From Gautieria morchelliformis (Eukaryota; Basidiomycota; Agaricomycetes; Gomphales; Gomphaceae): a stretch of DNA of 64,000 nucleotides. Of this stretch, positions 32,156 through 43,911 are shown one piece after another. The position numbers and the translations under genes were made by a program. The stretch is taken from the NCBI GenBank assembly GCA_015179125.1, contig WHVA01000251.1:62001-126000 (forward strand), written 5' to 3'. The notes under the pieces were generated by a model that ran no database searches, was not told the DNA's origin, and saw only the letters and a program-made list of their open reading frames with translations. The first letter of the stretch is position 1. Every line of letters starts with the position of its first letter.

Positions 32156-35113
32156 ACAATTACTGTGAGGCAATGACAATAATTACATAAGCCGCACAAA
32201 ATCGTGCGCAGGCTTCAGGACAGTCAATAAAAACAGAAGCACCAGCAATGCTTGAGTACTGAGTACTGGCAGCCGCGGAAAGCCGTTGAATGCACCAGGC
32301 TCTCAGGCACGCACAAGCAAGGAGAGTGTTCGAACCTTCGAATTCGCACGTCTACGCTAAGGTGCGTGTGTCATCACGTGACCAATACATAACGCTAATT
32401 TTCGCACGGTAATTTACGCTGATCATTTCACGTGCTTGTGCAACTAGAATCGGCCTGCGCGTTATCGAGACGAGTTACAATAAGTCACTTCATTCCCCTC
32501 CTAGTGACCATTACTCTAATTCAAAAATAGCTTCCCAAATGCCAACTTCCCTTATTTTCCAATTTCCTGGCAGGCCGCACAACTCATAGGAATCATATAT
32601 AAGTAGTTGGCCCAGTCAAGACAGCCTTGAGAATAGACCCTAGAATACTGCATTTGATGTAGGCACGACGAGTCAACTGAGCCGTCACAGTATTACTACA
32701 CTGGTGCAAACCGTCTTCTGCCGAGGGGGACTGGCAGCAGATCCGATTTCCTATCATTCACACAAATCGAGGGCACCCCTCAATTTCGGGTCCTATCTTT
32801 CCTCCAAGCCAAACACAACAACACCTGTAGTCTTCTAGCACCTTTCCCATATATTATAGGATCATCAGATTTCCCCTCGCCATTACTGTAACGCCTCCGG
32901 CATCTACACTGTCAAACCGTCCCAGGGTTTTGTCTCATCGTCTAGACTAGGAGTACGCTATGACCCGCAGGGTCAGTCTTGTGCTAGGATGTATCATCCT
33001 TCTGTGTTAGGCATCAGCCTCCCTAGTCAGGTCCATCTCTCGGCCCTGTCAATGGTCCTCCAGATAACTGCACACTTTCGCTCCGCCGCGAAGAGTGCTC
33101 GGGTGTCCTCTGCTGTAATTCGCGTATCCTTAGACAACTTAGACTGCGGGCAGTAAGTGCTACTATGACTCCCAAGCTAACTGGATGAAGAATAATGATT
33201 CAGATGCCGGGATTCGTCGCACGCACGCCTCAGAGGGTTGGTTGCAGAATGTGCCTATCCTCATATTCGCGACTGAGGGACTGGCAGTATGTACCTAATG
33301 ACCTGTGCTTAGATCTGTCTCAACGCTAAACATTATATACACAGGACATACGCAACAGCATTTCCGGTGGCCATCCCACCACCCACATTTCTTCAATGGT
33401 ATCATTGTGCCGAACTTTCTTCGGGTATGCAAGGTAGACAGGAATGTCCGACACTATGAGGACGGATTCCCTTCAGTTCCATGCCTCGATCCAGGCATGC
33501 TTCGTGTGGCTGTTCGCGCTCGTCTTTATATACCTCGCTCAGGTCTCTTCCTCAAACCGTATCAATCACAAATATTCACCATATTCATCAAGTTTTTTCA
33601 CACCATCCCACGGTGCATGGCGAACACTCACTTTCATAACAATGTATAGTTCCATAACGCTGTCAAAAATGGCCCGTAATTCCTACCTCGGGCACCAAGT
33701 CGTTTACCGATGGTCATGACAGGAGCGGCCGCAAAGGGGAATGTAAGGTACTTCCGCCCATTGGGAATGGTCATACAGGCACACACAGGCACTGGGATGC
33801 TTGCCACGAGGTGTGTTACATCGAAAAGTTGCGTGATTAATAATCACATCGCGCCTGATGCGAGATATCTCATGTAATTTAAAGCTATTGCACTGCGGCA
33901 GTTCTCTACTCTCGTCTGGAAACCTGGATATTAATCCCGAAGATGGTTCAATCTCGCCCAGAGTATACAGCTGACAGGCACACCACTGCAACAACCACGT
34001 CTAAACCTGGCAATTCTGTATTGGATATACACGCCCGTCTGAATCTCACGACCATCTACTTTGTATCTTACTGCTAGACGCTAGACTTATGACCTTGCGC
34101 GCCGCGGCTTGCTAGTCCCTGTTGACGTCTTTTTCTCAAGTTTATGCTATGAGTTTCTATCATCCCGGGCCTCTTGTCGGAAGCTTACAAAGATAATGTA
34201 GCCCTCCTATCCCACCTCGGGTCTGAAACGAAGCTGAGTCCGGAAATGTCATCGGGAGGGAGTTCCCCTGACATGGCCTTCAATTATTGGCATGTGCGAT
34301 CATGTGCGTATCCGTTGTTAGAATAAGAGAGACGCGAGTAAGAACGATGCAATGTATATGGGGCGTTTGTCCTGTGAGCTCGTTGGGGCAAACGGATAGT
34401 TACATACATGGAGTGTAAAGACTTATAAATGTTTTAGGAACAAAAAGGAAGGTAGAACAATAAGAAAAAGCGAGGACAAAGGGCACGCAAGCCTTTGATT
34501 ACATAAGCGGAAACAACGCGTAACCAGCTTGTTATAATTCCAACATCCGTTCCTCCTCTTCCAAAGACAGTTTAACTTTCATAACAAGTATTATCCCACC
34601 CCATAGCCATATTCCGGGTCACCCACTCATTGTCCTACTCGTATCCTTCACTATGCTCCCCAAGCTGCTCTAATCACTGGCACGATATCACCAAATACGA
34701 AGGAAGCTGAATCCGGGTACATGGCGCGCACACCTCAAGGGGCGACTGTCTCCTGTCCTATTTGTGGGATGGAATATTTCACTCACTCGGTGGTCGTGTG
34801 CACGCGTGTGCAATATTTTCAACATGCAAGGAAAAATACTGTGACGAAAGTTGAGATTGTCAAGTCTGAAATTCTGGACGAGTCAAAACTGTGGTTGCAC
34901 AAGTGGTACTATCACCGAATGCCACTCATATCCTGTAGTTACATAGGCTTAAGCAATCCCACCCTTTCCGTATCCAGAACGTCGACACTCCAAATGGATG
35001 TAAGTGGTGCTACTCCCATGCACAGACATTACTCTTCAATCACAAAGTCAAACCCATCAAGGCTCACGCTGGAGGGTGTTAGAGTAACGCTATATGGGAG
35101 GCGGTGTATGATC

Positions 35114-37310
35114 CTAGTCTTTTCTCGCTCCATTGCGTACCAGCAGTTGAGCAACCCCATGATGACCCTCAGACACTGCCGCCTGGAGCGCATTGCCATA
35201 CTTGCCACCTTGCACATTAACATCTGCCCCCTCTGCCAGGAGCAGCTGGACAATGGCATGATGACCCTCTGACGATGCCGCCTGGAGTGCATTGCCATAC
35301 TCACCGCCTTGCCCATTGACATCTGCTCCATTGCCCAGGAGCAGTTGAACAATAGCATGATGACCCCTTGATGATGCCGCCTGGAGCGCATTGCCATACC
35401 CCCCACCTTGTGCATTGACATCTGCTCCTTCCACCAGGAGCAGTTGAACAATGGTATGATGGCCCCATAATGAAGCTGCCTGGAGTGCATTGCCATACTC
35501 GCCACCTTGCACACTGACATCTGCTCTCTGGTCCAGGAGTAGTTGAACAATGGTATGATAGCCCCCTGACGATGCTGCCTGGAGTGCATTGCCATACTCG
35601 CCACCTTGCGCATTGACATCTGCTCCCTCTGCCAGGAGCAGCTGGACAATGGCATGATGACCCCCTGATGATGCCCCCTGGAGTACATTCCCATACCAAC
35701 CACCTTGTGCATTGATGTCTGCTCCCTCCACCAGGAGCAGTTGAACAATGGTATGATAGCCCCCTGACGATGCTGCCTGGAGTGCATTGCCATACCGGCC
35801 ACCTTGCGTATTGACATCTGCTCCCTCTGCCAGGAGCAGCTGGACAATGGCATGATGACCCCTTGACGATGCCCCCTGGAGTACATTCCCATACCAACCA
35901 CCTTGTGCATTGATGTCTGCTCCCTCCACCAGGAGCAGTTGAACAATGGTATGATAGCCCCCTGACGATGCTGCCTGGAGTGCATTGCCATACCGGCCAC
36001 CTTGCGTATTGACATCTGCTCCCTCTGCCAGGAGCAGCTGGACAATGGCATGATGACCCCCTGACGATGCCCCCTGGAGTGCATTCCCATACCAGCCACC
36101 TTGTGCATTGACCTCTGCTCCCTCCACCAGGAGCAGTTGAACAATGGTATGATCGCCCCTTAATGAAGCTGCCTGGAGTGCATTGCCATACTGGCCACCT
36201 TGTGCATTGACATCTGCTCCCTTGTCCAGGAGCAGCTGGACAATGGTATGATGACCCTCTGATGATGCCTCCTGGAGCGCATTGCCATACTGGCCACCTT
36301 GTGCATTGACATCTGCTCCCTTGTCCAGGAGCAGCTGGACAATGGTATGATGACCCTCTGATGATGCTGCCTGGAGTGCATTGCCATACCAGCCGCCTTG
36401 TGCATTGATGTCTGCTCCCTCCACCAGGAGCAGCTGGACAATGGTATGATGACCCCCTGATGATGCTGCCTGGAGCGCATTGCCATACTGGCCACCTTGC
36501 GCATTGACATCTGCTCCCTTTTCCAGGAGCAGCTGGACAATGGTATGATGACCCTCTGATGATGCCTCCTGGAGCGCATTGCCATACCAGCCGCCTTGTG
36601 CATCTGCTCCCTTCTCCAGGAGCAGCTGAACAATAGTATGATGACCCTTGAATGATGCTGCCTGGAGTGGTCTGCCATACTGGCCACCTTGTGCATTGAC
36701 GTCTGCTCCCTTTGCCAGGAGCAGCTGGACAATGGTATGATGACCCTCTGATGATGCCCCCTGGAGCGCATTGCCATACTGGCCACCTTGCACATTGACA
36801 TCTGCTCCCTTCTCCAGGAGCAGCTGGACAATGGTATGATGACCCCCTGATGATGCTGCCTGGAGCGCATTGCCATACTTGCCACCTTGCGCATTGACAT
36901 CTGCTCCCTTGTCCAGGAGCAGCTGGACAATGGTATGATGACCCCCTGATGATGCTGCCTGGAGCGCATTGCCATACTGGCCACCTTGCGCATTGACATC
37001 TGCTCCCTTGTCCAGGAGCAGCTGGACAATGGTATGATGACCCTCTGATGATGCTGCCTGGAGTGCATTGCCATACCAGCCGCCTTGTGCATTGATGTCT
37101 GCTCCCTCCACCAGGAGCAGCTGGACAATGGCATGATGACCCTCTGATGATGCCCCCTGGAGTGCATTGCCATACCAGCCACCTTGTGCATTGATGTCTG
37201 CTCCCTCCGCCAGGAGCAGTTGAACAATGGTATGATGGCCCCTTAACGAAGCCGCCTGGAGCGCATTGCCATACTCACCCCCTTGCTCATTGACGTCCGC
37301 TCCATTTTCT
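35114..37310 (-). repeat. Array of 22 near-identical 99-bp ankyrin units
   Basis: Consensus protein unit is 33 residues, G-G-x-Y-G-N-A-L-Q-A-A-S followed by G-H-H-T-I-V-Q-L-L-L and G-A-D-V-N-A-Q. One unit (about 36590-36690) lacks two residues and the last is truncated. Variation concentrates at a few positions (third residue Q/W/E/R/K/G; A/G/E after L-Q; D-K/V-E/A-E/E-K). Two successive two-unit blocks (about 35640-36030) are nearly identical, showing a 198-bp higher-order duplication. Because the unit is 99 bp, other frames stay open across the array. Confidence 0.9.
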
Positions 37311-39885
37311 AGAAGATCCCGGAATACTATTGCTAAACCAGCCTCTGACATGTAATAGATAGGAGCAGATTTCGTCGAAAACCGACCTGCACAAAGCTCT
37401 AGCCATATCGAGTACATTGTACTCTCGGGTTGTAGAAGATGCATGATCAGCCGGTGCAAAGTCGGGTCATCATCGTTATCTGGTTGAGTATGGCGAATCC
37501 AGTATTTAGCCGCATATGAACATAATGGATGTAATATCCGATTATCTCGGCTTATGCCGTGCTGGTTGAATTGCAGTAAGTAGGTAAGGCATGTTTTGGC
37601 AATGAACGTATTAGCCAGTTTCGTGTCGCAGTGATAGAACGACAATTCTGAGCTGGTACGTAGGGATTCCGAGACCAAATATTCACGGACGGAGAAATGC
37701 GCTAGTGTGAGTCCTGTGACCTTTCCCTGGGCGGTCAGACCTTCTGGGTAATAGATTGCTCCGTCTACGTCTGTAACCGTGACCAGGCCGGAACACAGGG
37801 TAAGGATATCGGATGGATCGTCAAAGCGCCGATCTGGGTCAAATAGGGGTCCATTTTCGCTATCAGCATCTGTGGCAAGCACCTCCACAGACTCGCGAAG
37901 TGAAACCTTGCGGGCTGAGAAAGCGAGCCATTGTAACAGTTTCAGAGCATCGTCTCTATTGTCCCCATCGATGTCCAGGAGAATCCGATCATACGTCTCG
38001 TATAGGGTCTTTGGTAGATTCCTGAGTGCCTTCTTGAGCTCGTGCGGAGATCGGCACTTTCGTAGGGCATCCAGCTGACAAACAACCCATCGAAACCTGG
38101 CAGTCCAGTTGGCAACAACCTTCGGAAAGGTGAAAGGACCACATACATTCCATGCGCGCCATCAATCAACGTAGTTTGAATCATTTCCTTCTTCTCTGCC
38201 GAGTATTTACTGAGCCTGTCATCATCCTTAAGTTGCCTGGACACATAGACTCGGATGTCGCTGTCTACGAGACCTTCGTCCATAGATACCTGATGTGAAA
38301 CCAAGTCCCGCAGTGATTTTTCGATGTCTTGCTCGTATCGACTTGTTGCTAGAAGGCGCAATGTGTCAAAGTTCCATCCGTGGATTTCTTTGATCAGCTT
38401 CAGAAATTGATGTCGGTCTGGACATTCATCGAGAGCATCGAAGATAATGTACACGTTCTTCTCGAAAGTACCAATGATGGACTTGAGCGTTGACTTGAGC
38501 TCCTCTAGAGATGGCGATTCTTGACCATTCTTTTTGTCAAATAGTTGGGCCAGATAGTTAAAGGTCGTGGGAGCGGTCTTGGTGCTTTTCAAGGACAGCT
38601 GTTTGATCAGCGCACGAAGGAGGCTGTGCGAAAATCGAAGTAAAAGAATGCGACTGCGAGTGAGGGGTCTGATGTGCAGTGATGAGAGATCTCTCTTATG
38701 ATGGTAGAGCTTGATGGACGCATTGGTTAGCATGGTACCTAGATATCCGAAGACAATTGAAGTGTTTACCATAAGATAGTCTTCCCCGCGCCAGCTGTGC
38801 GTGCTTATCAGGGGCGGCGGCGATCATCAATAAATAGAGAACATACCTTTGCCATGAAGCCATAAAAACGACTCGGGCTGGCTTTGCCATTCATGGAAGC
38901 TTTCTCCCTGCAGAAACCACGAGCCGGTGTGCTCCTCCCACTCCCTAGTTGCATTCAAATGCTTCGACTCGTAGTCAGGAGCCGCCAGCCACTTGTAGAT
39001 ATCCTGACGACGCTGGTTGTCACCTGCCTCGAGCGCTAAACGTCTGCAAGCATGATAAGGGATCATTGGCACTCGAGGATAGCCAGTTGAACGTACATTT
39101 GATCAATGGACAAGGCCTTAACGAGCTGGTGTTCGAACTTTTGCAGGTTCTCGAGAGTCTTATTCACCTCGCCTTGCTTGAATGCATAGACCAGCGCTTC
39201 CTTGCGAGATGCGCGTCCATTCTTTGTTTCTAACTTCTTCGAAAGGCTCTGCAGCTCGTCGTGACAGTCCCTAAGAACACGAGGTAAGCGCTTGTGATCA
39301 TTTTTGCTTTCCGACGCATTCCCTGTGGTGTTCCCAGCTTCGGCTGGTAAGGAATCACGAGTTGTCGCAGTGGGGATAGGCATGCCATCTGTGCGTTCAG
39401 AATAGGGATCTGCTGTATTCTTGGGTCCTTTGCGCTTGAGATTCTTCAAGAGGTGTTTTAGGAGACTCGTATGCTCAGTCGGCACAGATTCAGTGAGTCT
39501 CTGGGCGGGTCGTGCCTCGTCCACGCTCTCTGTCACCTCGGGGGACCCACCTGGAATTTGACCGTCATGACCGTCATTGGACATATTGAGCGCCTTCATC
39601 AAAGTCGGCAAACGAGAGAAGACTTGGGCTTGCTCGGCGACGACGAGCTTGTGGAGGTCAAGAAGGACCCCATGTAGTCCGGAGACCTGGTCGCTGAGTC
39701 TCTGCATGTCTTTGGACGCATCCTTGTATGCAGCTCCATACGCGGTGCATTTGTTGATAACGTCTTCGGTGATCTGGACGACGGCGATGACACTCGCTGA
39801 GTGGGTTGATGAGCATCGCAGTTAGAAGGAGGATAAATACAGCTGACTTGCCTGCTACTGCCAGACCTGCCAGAGCTTCAGCCAT
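35114..39885 (-). CDS. NACHT-ankyrin NLR-type protein (possibly damaged)
   Basis: ATG at 39885. Exons: 39852-39885; 39097-39796; 38847-39043; from 38794; last exon 35114-38096. Introns: 39797-39851 (GC-AG), 39044-39096, 38795-38846 and 38097-38146. Domains: a hydrophobic helical N-terminus, a linker of about 200 residues, a P-loop split by an intron (G-K-A-G-A-G-K-T), Walker B F-D-A-L-D-E-C-P, a sensor-type A-T-S-R-Y segment, a helical region, then 22 ankyrin units. NLRs with NACHT and repeat arrays act in fungal non-self recognition; the trigger here is unknown. Lesions: the only junction I find after the P-loop exon makes TGA or shifts frame (about 38706-38770), and the F-F-Y-F-D-F segment is out of frame with what follows near 38625. 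Either these are errors or the gene is silenced. Confidence 0.8.
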
Positions 39886-40048
39886 TGCGTCGAGTCGATG
39901 GTTAGGGTGGAAAGTCCAGCGCGCTGCCTCGTGTCGTGGCAATGCCCTTGTGCCGTTTTGGGAAAGAAGGTGTGACAGTCAAGGCGATGTGCTTCACGTG
40001 TCTCGCACAGGCGATATTGGAGGCATCCAGACTTGCACCTGGGCTAAC

Positions 40049-40213
40049 TGTTGCGATTTTCGGGGAGAGAGGACACAAGTAAAGGGGACAGCACCGACTT
40101 GGTGTTGTGGCGGAGTACAAACGGATAAGTAAATACATGTAAACTACTGCGTATTTGTAAGCTACGCGTAATGGCGGTCACTCGATGCCGCTCGCAAATC
40201 CGGAATATCAACA
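40049..40213 (-). repeat. 3' LTR of the gag-only element
   Basis: 165 bp, TGTTG..CAACA in element orientation; direct copy at 42671-42834; outer flank CTAAC. Confidence 0.85.
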
Positions 40214-40255
40214 CACCTCCTCGAGCAGGAGAGAGTCCGAGGCACCTCCTGAAGC

Positions 40256-42454
40256 CTAGAACGCAAAGCCCTCGTCATCCTCTACTCCAGCATCTGCTAC
40301 ATTGGCCGTGCCACGCCTCGCAGAAGGACAGTCGGACTGGTAGTGGCCCTTACCGTCGCAGTTGTAGCAGGCAATGTCCTCTACGGGCCTCTTCTTCTTG
40401 GCAACAGCAGCGAATGCGCCCTCCATTCGCTCAGTCTCCGACTTGGCTGCTTGGACCTGGCGCACCTCCTCGTTCAATAGGTGAGTGATAACAATGTCGA
40501 GGGTGAGATTGTTTTGGAACCCTTCAAGACTTTGGTGTTATTGCTAACACTTCAATCTATCAGAATGTGTCGTTTATGAGACTCAAAGAATATTAAACAA
40601 TGCTGCAGCACAACTCCTGAAATAATTTAATATTTGTACCTTGGTTGCAATCTGTGTAAAAACTAGTCCAAGTTAATACGGATGGAAGGCAATACGTTTC
40701 TTAGCAGCACTGAACAATAAACTAAAAGAATGTAGGTTCAAGGACACTATCAGGGTCCAAGCGTATTCCAAAATATAAAGGAATGTACTTAGCAGGCGAG
40801 TTTATAAATGGACTGCCCTAATAATCTACCAGCGCACAGCAATAAAACGAGGGATGAATGAGTTTTAGAAGTGACTGGTGAAAGTCTCTAATCAGGAAAA
40901 TCGACTGATCAGATCGTCTCGGGTATTGGAGTGCGAATGGCAAGACTATCAATTGACAGACTCACTCTGTAGAATTACACCTGGAGGATTAGTCTAGGTG
41001 GCTAAGCAGAAAAGTATCTACTTAACAAGGAATTAGACACTAAAGTAAGTGAATAACCCTAGCTAGGATTAGCAGCTTAGTAAGATGCAAGTCACACGAG
41101 GTCATGTGGATAGAAGATGTTAGATTGCTAGAATGATTATTCAAGGAGGTCAGAATGGCCTCCTTTTATATTGTAAAATACACAGGATTACGTAAAATGG
41201 GGTTCTTCTATCTATTAGGCGAGTGATGTCATAAGTAAATATTTGCACTGCTGAAACACACCCTCGTAACTATTGCGGCGTGTTTGTGCAGAGAAATAGG
41301 AAATAGATAGCCAATCACCTTCCCTGGTTTGCACAGCCTTACACAGCCTTGCACTGCCCTGCACAACCCTACACAGCCGCTATGACATCAAGGGGCCTAT
41401 TTGGTGTCGTAGCGTTGCGTTTGGAGGACCCTTCATCTAATAGGCTTTATCAAACCTGCACCCTAGTTTTGGCTTTGTACATCTTTGTGTGACTTTGTAC
41501 GCAGCCTTGCACAGCCATGGTTGCTATGATGCAAGTCATGTGCCAGCTGGGTTTGAATTGCACAGGCTTGTGTAAGCGGTAGAGGACACATTCAGACTCA
41601 GTGGCTGAGTTTGAGTGAGCCAAGGTACCGGAGTTGTAGGTGCTTGAGTGCCTGCAACTCCGAGTTTACGGTTCGTAGGAAGCTCCGGTCGGAGTTTGAA
41701 ACTGAGCGGCTGTGGCAGAGTTGTGGACGTGTGTGGGTTCATAACTCTGCCTGACAGAATAAGGAGTTTTTGAGCCAGGGAAGCCAAGTTAAATGGCGAA
41801 AAAATAAGAGGAAATTCAAGGAATATTTGAATAGAGTTCTCCCAACAATAGCCACGTGTATTAGCTACTATCAGCTGGGAAAACAGGGTTTTAAAGCGAT
41901 TTTAATCCTTTTTTCGTGAGGCTTTTCATTAGCAACGGTTCCCACACAGAGATCGTCGGCCAGAATGCTGTCGAGTGCGACGATGAAAGTGGAGTACAAT
42001 TCTGGGAGCCCTTCAGTGAGTGCAAGAATGACATCCTCATCTATGATGCTAACTCTAGCAGCTTCAAGCTGGAAAGCAGCATTCTTGACGTCAGAGATCC
42101 ATGAGACCATTGGCTGGTCGTCGCACTTGCGCATGTAAAGAAAACGGTGGCGGAGTGAAAGGCGTGTGGCAAATCCACGGGCCCAGTGGACCTTCTCCAG
42201 GCTCTCCCAAATCTCCTTTGGGTCCTCATAGCACGTGTGCGGAAGCTGGGATTTGTCGATGTTAAGGATGATCTTCGCGCAGGCAAGCTGTTGCTTTTTC
42301 GTGAACGCACGGACGGCTTTTGAGTTCGGGGAGCCAGTGGGTTGTGTCTCAGTGCCATCCACAACAGATCCTTCTCGACCAGTAGGGCAGCCATTACGTA
42401 GCGCCAGTTGTTGTAGTTCGTTTCGTTGAGTTTTTCGAAGTGCGGGTCGGGCAT
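40256..42454 (-). pseudogene. gag: Copia-type Gag, interrupted
   Basis: ATG at 42454 starts M-P-D-P-H-F-E-K-L-N-E-T-N-Y-N-N-W, the classic copia Gag (UBN2-like) opening. A frame change near 42358-42366 moves the rest (A-W/A-K-I-I-L-type helices, W-I-S-D-V-K, L-T-E-G-L-P) to the next frame. At 41949-41953 the coding stops at an LTR-like insertion and resumes at 40504 (L-T-L-D-I-V-I-T-H-L-L-N-E-E-V-R), ending with a C-x2-C-x4-H-x4-C knuckle and stop at 40256. Upstream, a CCTACCGAAAGC-type short repeat occupies about 42475-42620. Confidence 0.8.
40510..41948. mobile_element. 1.44-kb solo-LTR-like insertion inside the gag-only element
   Basis: Flanked by GAGAT at 40505-40509 and 41949-41953. Ends are TGTTTTGGAACCC and (reverse complement) TGTGTGGGAACCG, so TG..CA with short inverted ends. 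There is no coding region. A hairpin AGGAGGTCAGAATGGCCTCCT at about 41144-41164 precedes a TTTTATATTG run, as in LTR promoters. CACAGCCTTG-type short repeats lie near 41330-41385. Removal restores the copia Gag frame across D-D-L-T-L-D. A solo LTR is the simplest reading. Confidence 0.7.
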
Positions 42455-42670
42455 GGTGGACAAAATAGGGTGGGTACACTTTCGGTAGGTGTGGGCAGAG
42501 CTTTCGGTAGGCTCAGATTCAGTGTGCTTTCGGTAGGCGCAGTCGACATGCTTTCACTAGGCATGGGTACGGTCAACGGTCGGTTCGGCATGCTTTCGTT
42601 ACGCGTGGCGCACTTCCAGTAGGTGCGACTTTTGGCGGGCAGCGCCTAGACAGATGTTGTGATCCGTTTG

Positions 42671-42834
42671 TGTTGCGATTTTCGGGGAGAGAGGACACAA
42701 GTAAAGGGGACAGCACCAACTGGTGTTGTGGCGGGTTACAAACGGATAAGTAAATACATGTAAACTACTGCGTATTTGTAAGCTACGCGTTATGGCGGTC
42801 ACTCGATGCCGCTCGCAAATCCGGAATATCAAGA
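42671..42834 (-). repeat. 5' LTR of the gag-only element
   Basis: 164 bp; its first bases read TCTTG instead of TGTTG, a single change at the outer tip. Outer flank CTAAC at 42835-42839. Confidence 0.85.
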
Positions 42835-42839
42835 CTAAC

Positions 42840-43351
42840 CAAGTGGAAACAGACCATCGTCAGTCATCACAGATGTGGATGTAGACGATGGTAAGAGAAC
42901 AAGTTGTATATCCTCGACTCGCGAGGTCTCAGAAAAATATACAAGAGTCTAGCCACTGTGACTGGCGAATGGCCCATTGAAGTGAACCGTGTTCGAGGAC
43001 TGTCATTTGTTCTGCACATAATAAGGAGCTTACGATAACAACCTCAAGTTCGTGGATATGTTTACCAGCATGATAATGATGACCTGACTGACGCAGACAT
43101 AAGAGACGGGGCAGAGGGTCACCGTTTGCGACGATGCAATTTACCCGGTAAGACTTTACGAGTTGCAGTAGAATTACCGAGCAAACCGCGACAGCTAAGA
43201 ATTAATGAAAAATGTCTAACGACAGATGGTGGACAAAGCTCCGTGTGTTCCTGAGGGTTCCGCTACGCCACGCATGCCAGGAACTCGGGTCAGTCCCGCC
43301 AACTGGTCGGTACCATGCAAACTCCGAGTTCCGTTGCAGCTCTTACTGTAA
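42840..43351. other. Upstream region of the Rpp14-like gene; nothing else seen
   Basis: Short frames only. A stop directly precedes the ATG at 43352. Confidence 0.5.
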
Positions 43352-43762
43352 ATGTCTACCACCGTCATACTACCCGTCGTCTATCGTTATATACGACTCT
43401 CAATAGAACCCGCAGTTACAGAACCACTAGCCCTTCGAAAACTGCTTGAAAATGCAATGTCGCAGTCTTTTGGCGTGTCGCGAGCTGCGACTTACATGGA
43501 CGTGCTCTGGATTTCCGCAGATGGACATGCCGCTGTCATCCGTGTCTCGGACTCGTGAGTAAATCATGACTCCAGACTTGTTGAAGCCTAAAACGTTTCT
43601 GGTAGAGATGCAGAGGCCGTGTTAGCCTCTGTTGTTGTCCTAGAAAAACCGATCCGCTTGAGTGTCACTAAACACTCAGCCTTCCTTCCTATGCTTCTTA
43701 GCAACGCCGAATCCTGGTTGCATCAAGACACCAGTGCGATCACATCCACGAGAAATCAATGA
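43352..43762 (+). CDS. Rpp14/Pop5-family RNase P/MRP protein subunit, likely
   Basis: Exon 1 43352-43554, intron 43555-43605 (GTGAGT..GTAG, 51 bp), exon 2 43606-43762; 119 residues. It begins with a short hydrophobic lead, then R-Y-I-R-L-S-I-E, L-R-K-L-L-E-N-A, S-F-G-V, D-V-L-W and A-V-I-R-V, in the order of the Rpp14/Pop5 fold. These small subunits help assemble nuclear RNase P and RNase MRP, which mature tRNA and rRNA precursors. It is convergent with DCN1, with 149 bp between stops. The TAA just before this ATG makes an upstream start in this exon impossible. The family call is by motif order only. Confidence 0.6.
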
Positions 43763-43911
43763 CTCATTCGTCAAAGTGAGGCCCGGTCAACGTTACATGA
43801 CATCTACACATCTACTATGACAACAATTGAACAACAAGATCAACAATCCAAATGCGATATGCCGATAGGGAAAGTGGATGTGAAAAAAGAGATGGACGGG
43901 CTTGCATGATA

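Larger units (their letters stand above)
26833..35113. other. Long intergenic stretch without recognised genes
   Basis: No conserved motif or convincing exon series was found on either strand. The longest clean plus-strand frame in its middle (31251-31613, 120 codons) has ordinary composition but no family I know; I leave it as unproven. A degenerate CTGTTAACTCTGTTCTGTC-type repeat occupies about 27955-28090, and a hairpin lies at 32120-32155. Long non-coding RNA or intron-rich genes with short exons could be hidden here. Confidence 0.4.
40049..42834 (-). mobile_element. Gag-only LTR element (TR-GAG type, copia-like), with a nested insertion
   Basis: Two direct repeats, 40049-40213 and 42671-42834 (165 and 164 bp, about six differences), flanked by CTAAC at 40044-40048 and 42835-42839, delimit the element. 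In its own orientation the LTR runs TGTTG..CAACA. Only gag lies between them, with no protease, integrase or RT. A purine-rich tract (40214-40222) sits next to the 3' LTR. Without the 1439-bp insertion it is about 1.35 kb. Such elements need proteins from an autonomous relative. It lies about 160 bp upstream of the NLR start codon. Confidence 0.8.

Noticed and set aside
36160-37227. Open minus-strand frame of 355 codons across the ankyrin region, and similar ones at 35029-36144 and 35301-35897
   Set aside because: These are other frames of the same 99-bp tandem unit; the Met/Arg/Trp/Gln-rich text is an artefact of repeat periodicity. The ankyrin frame joins the NACHT exons.
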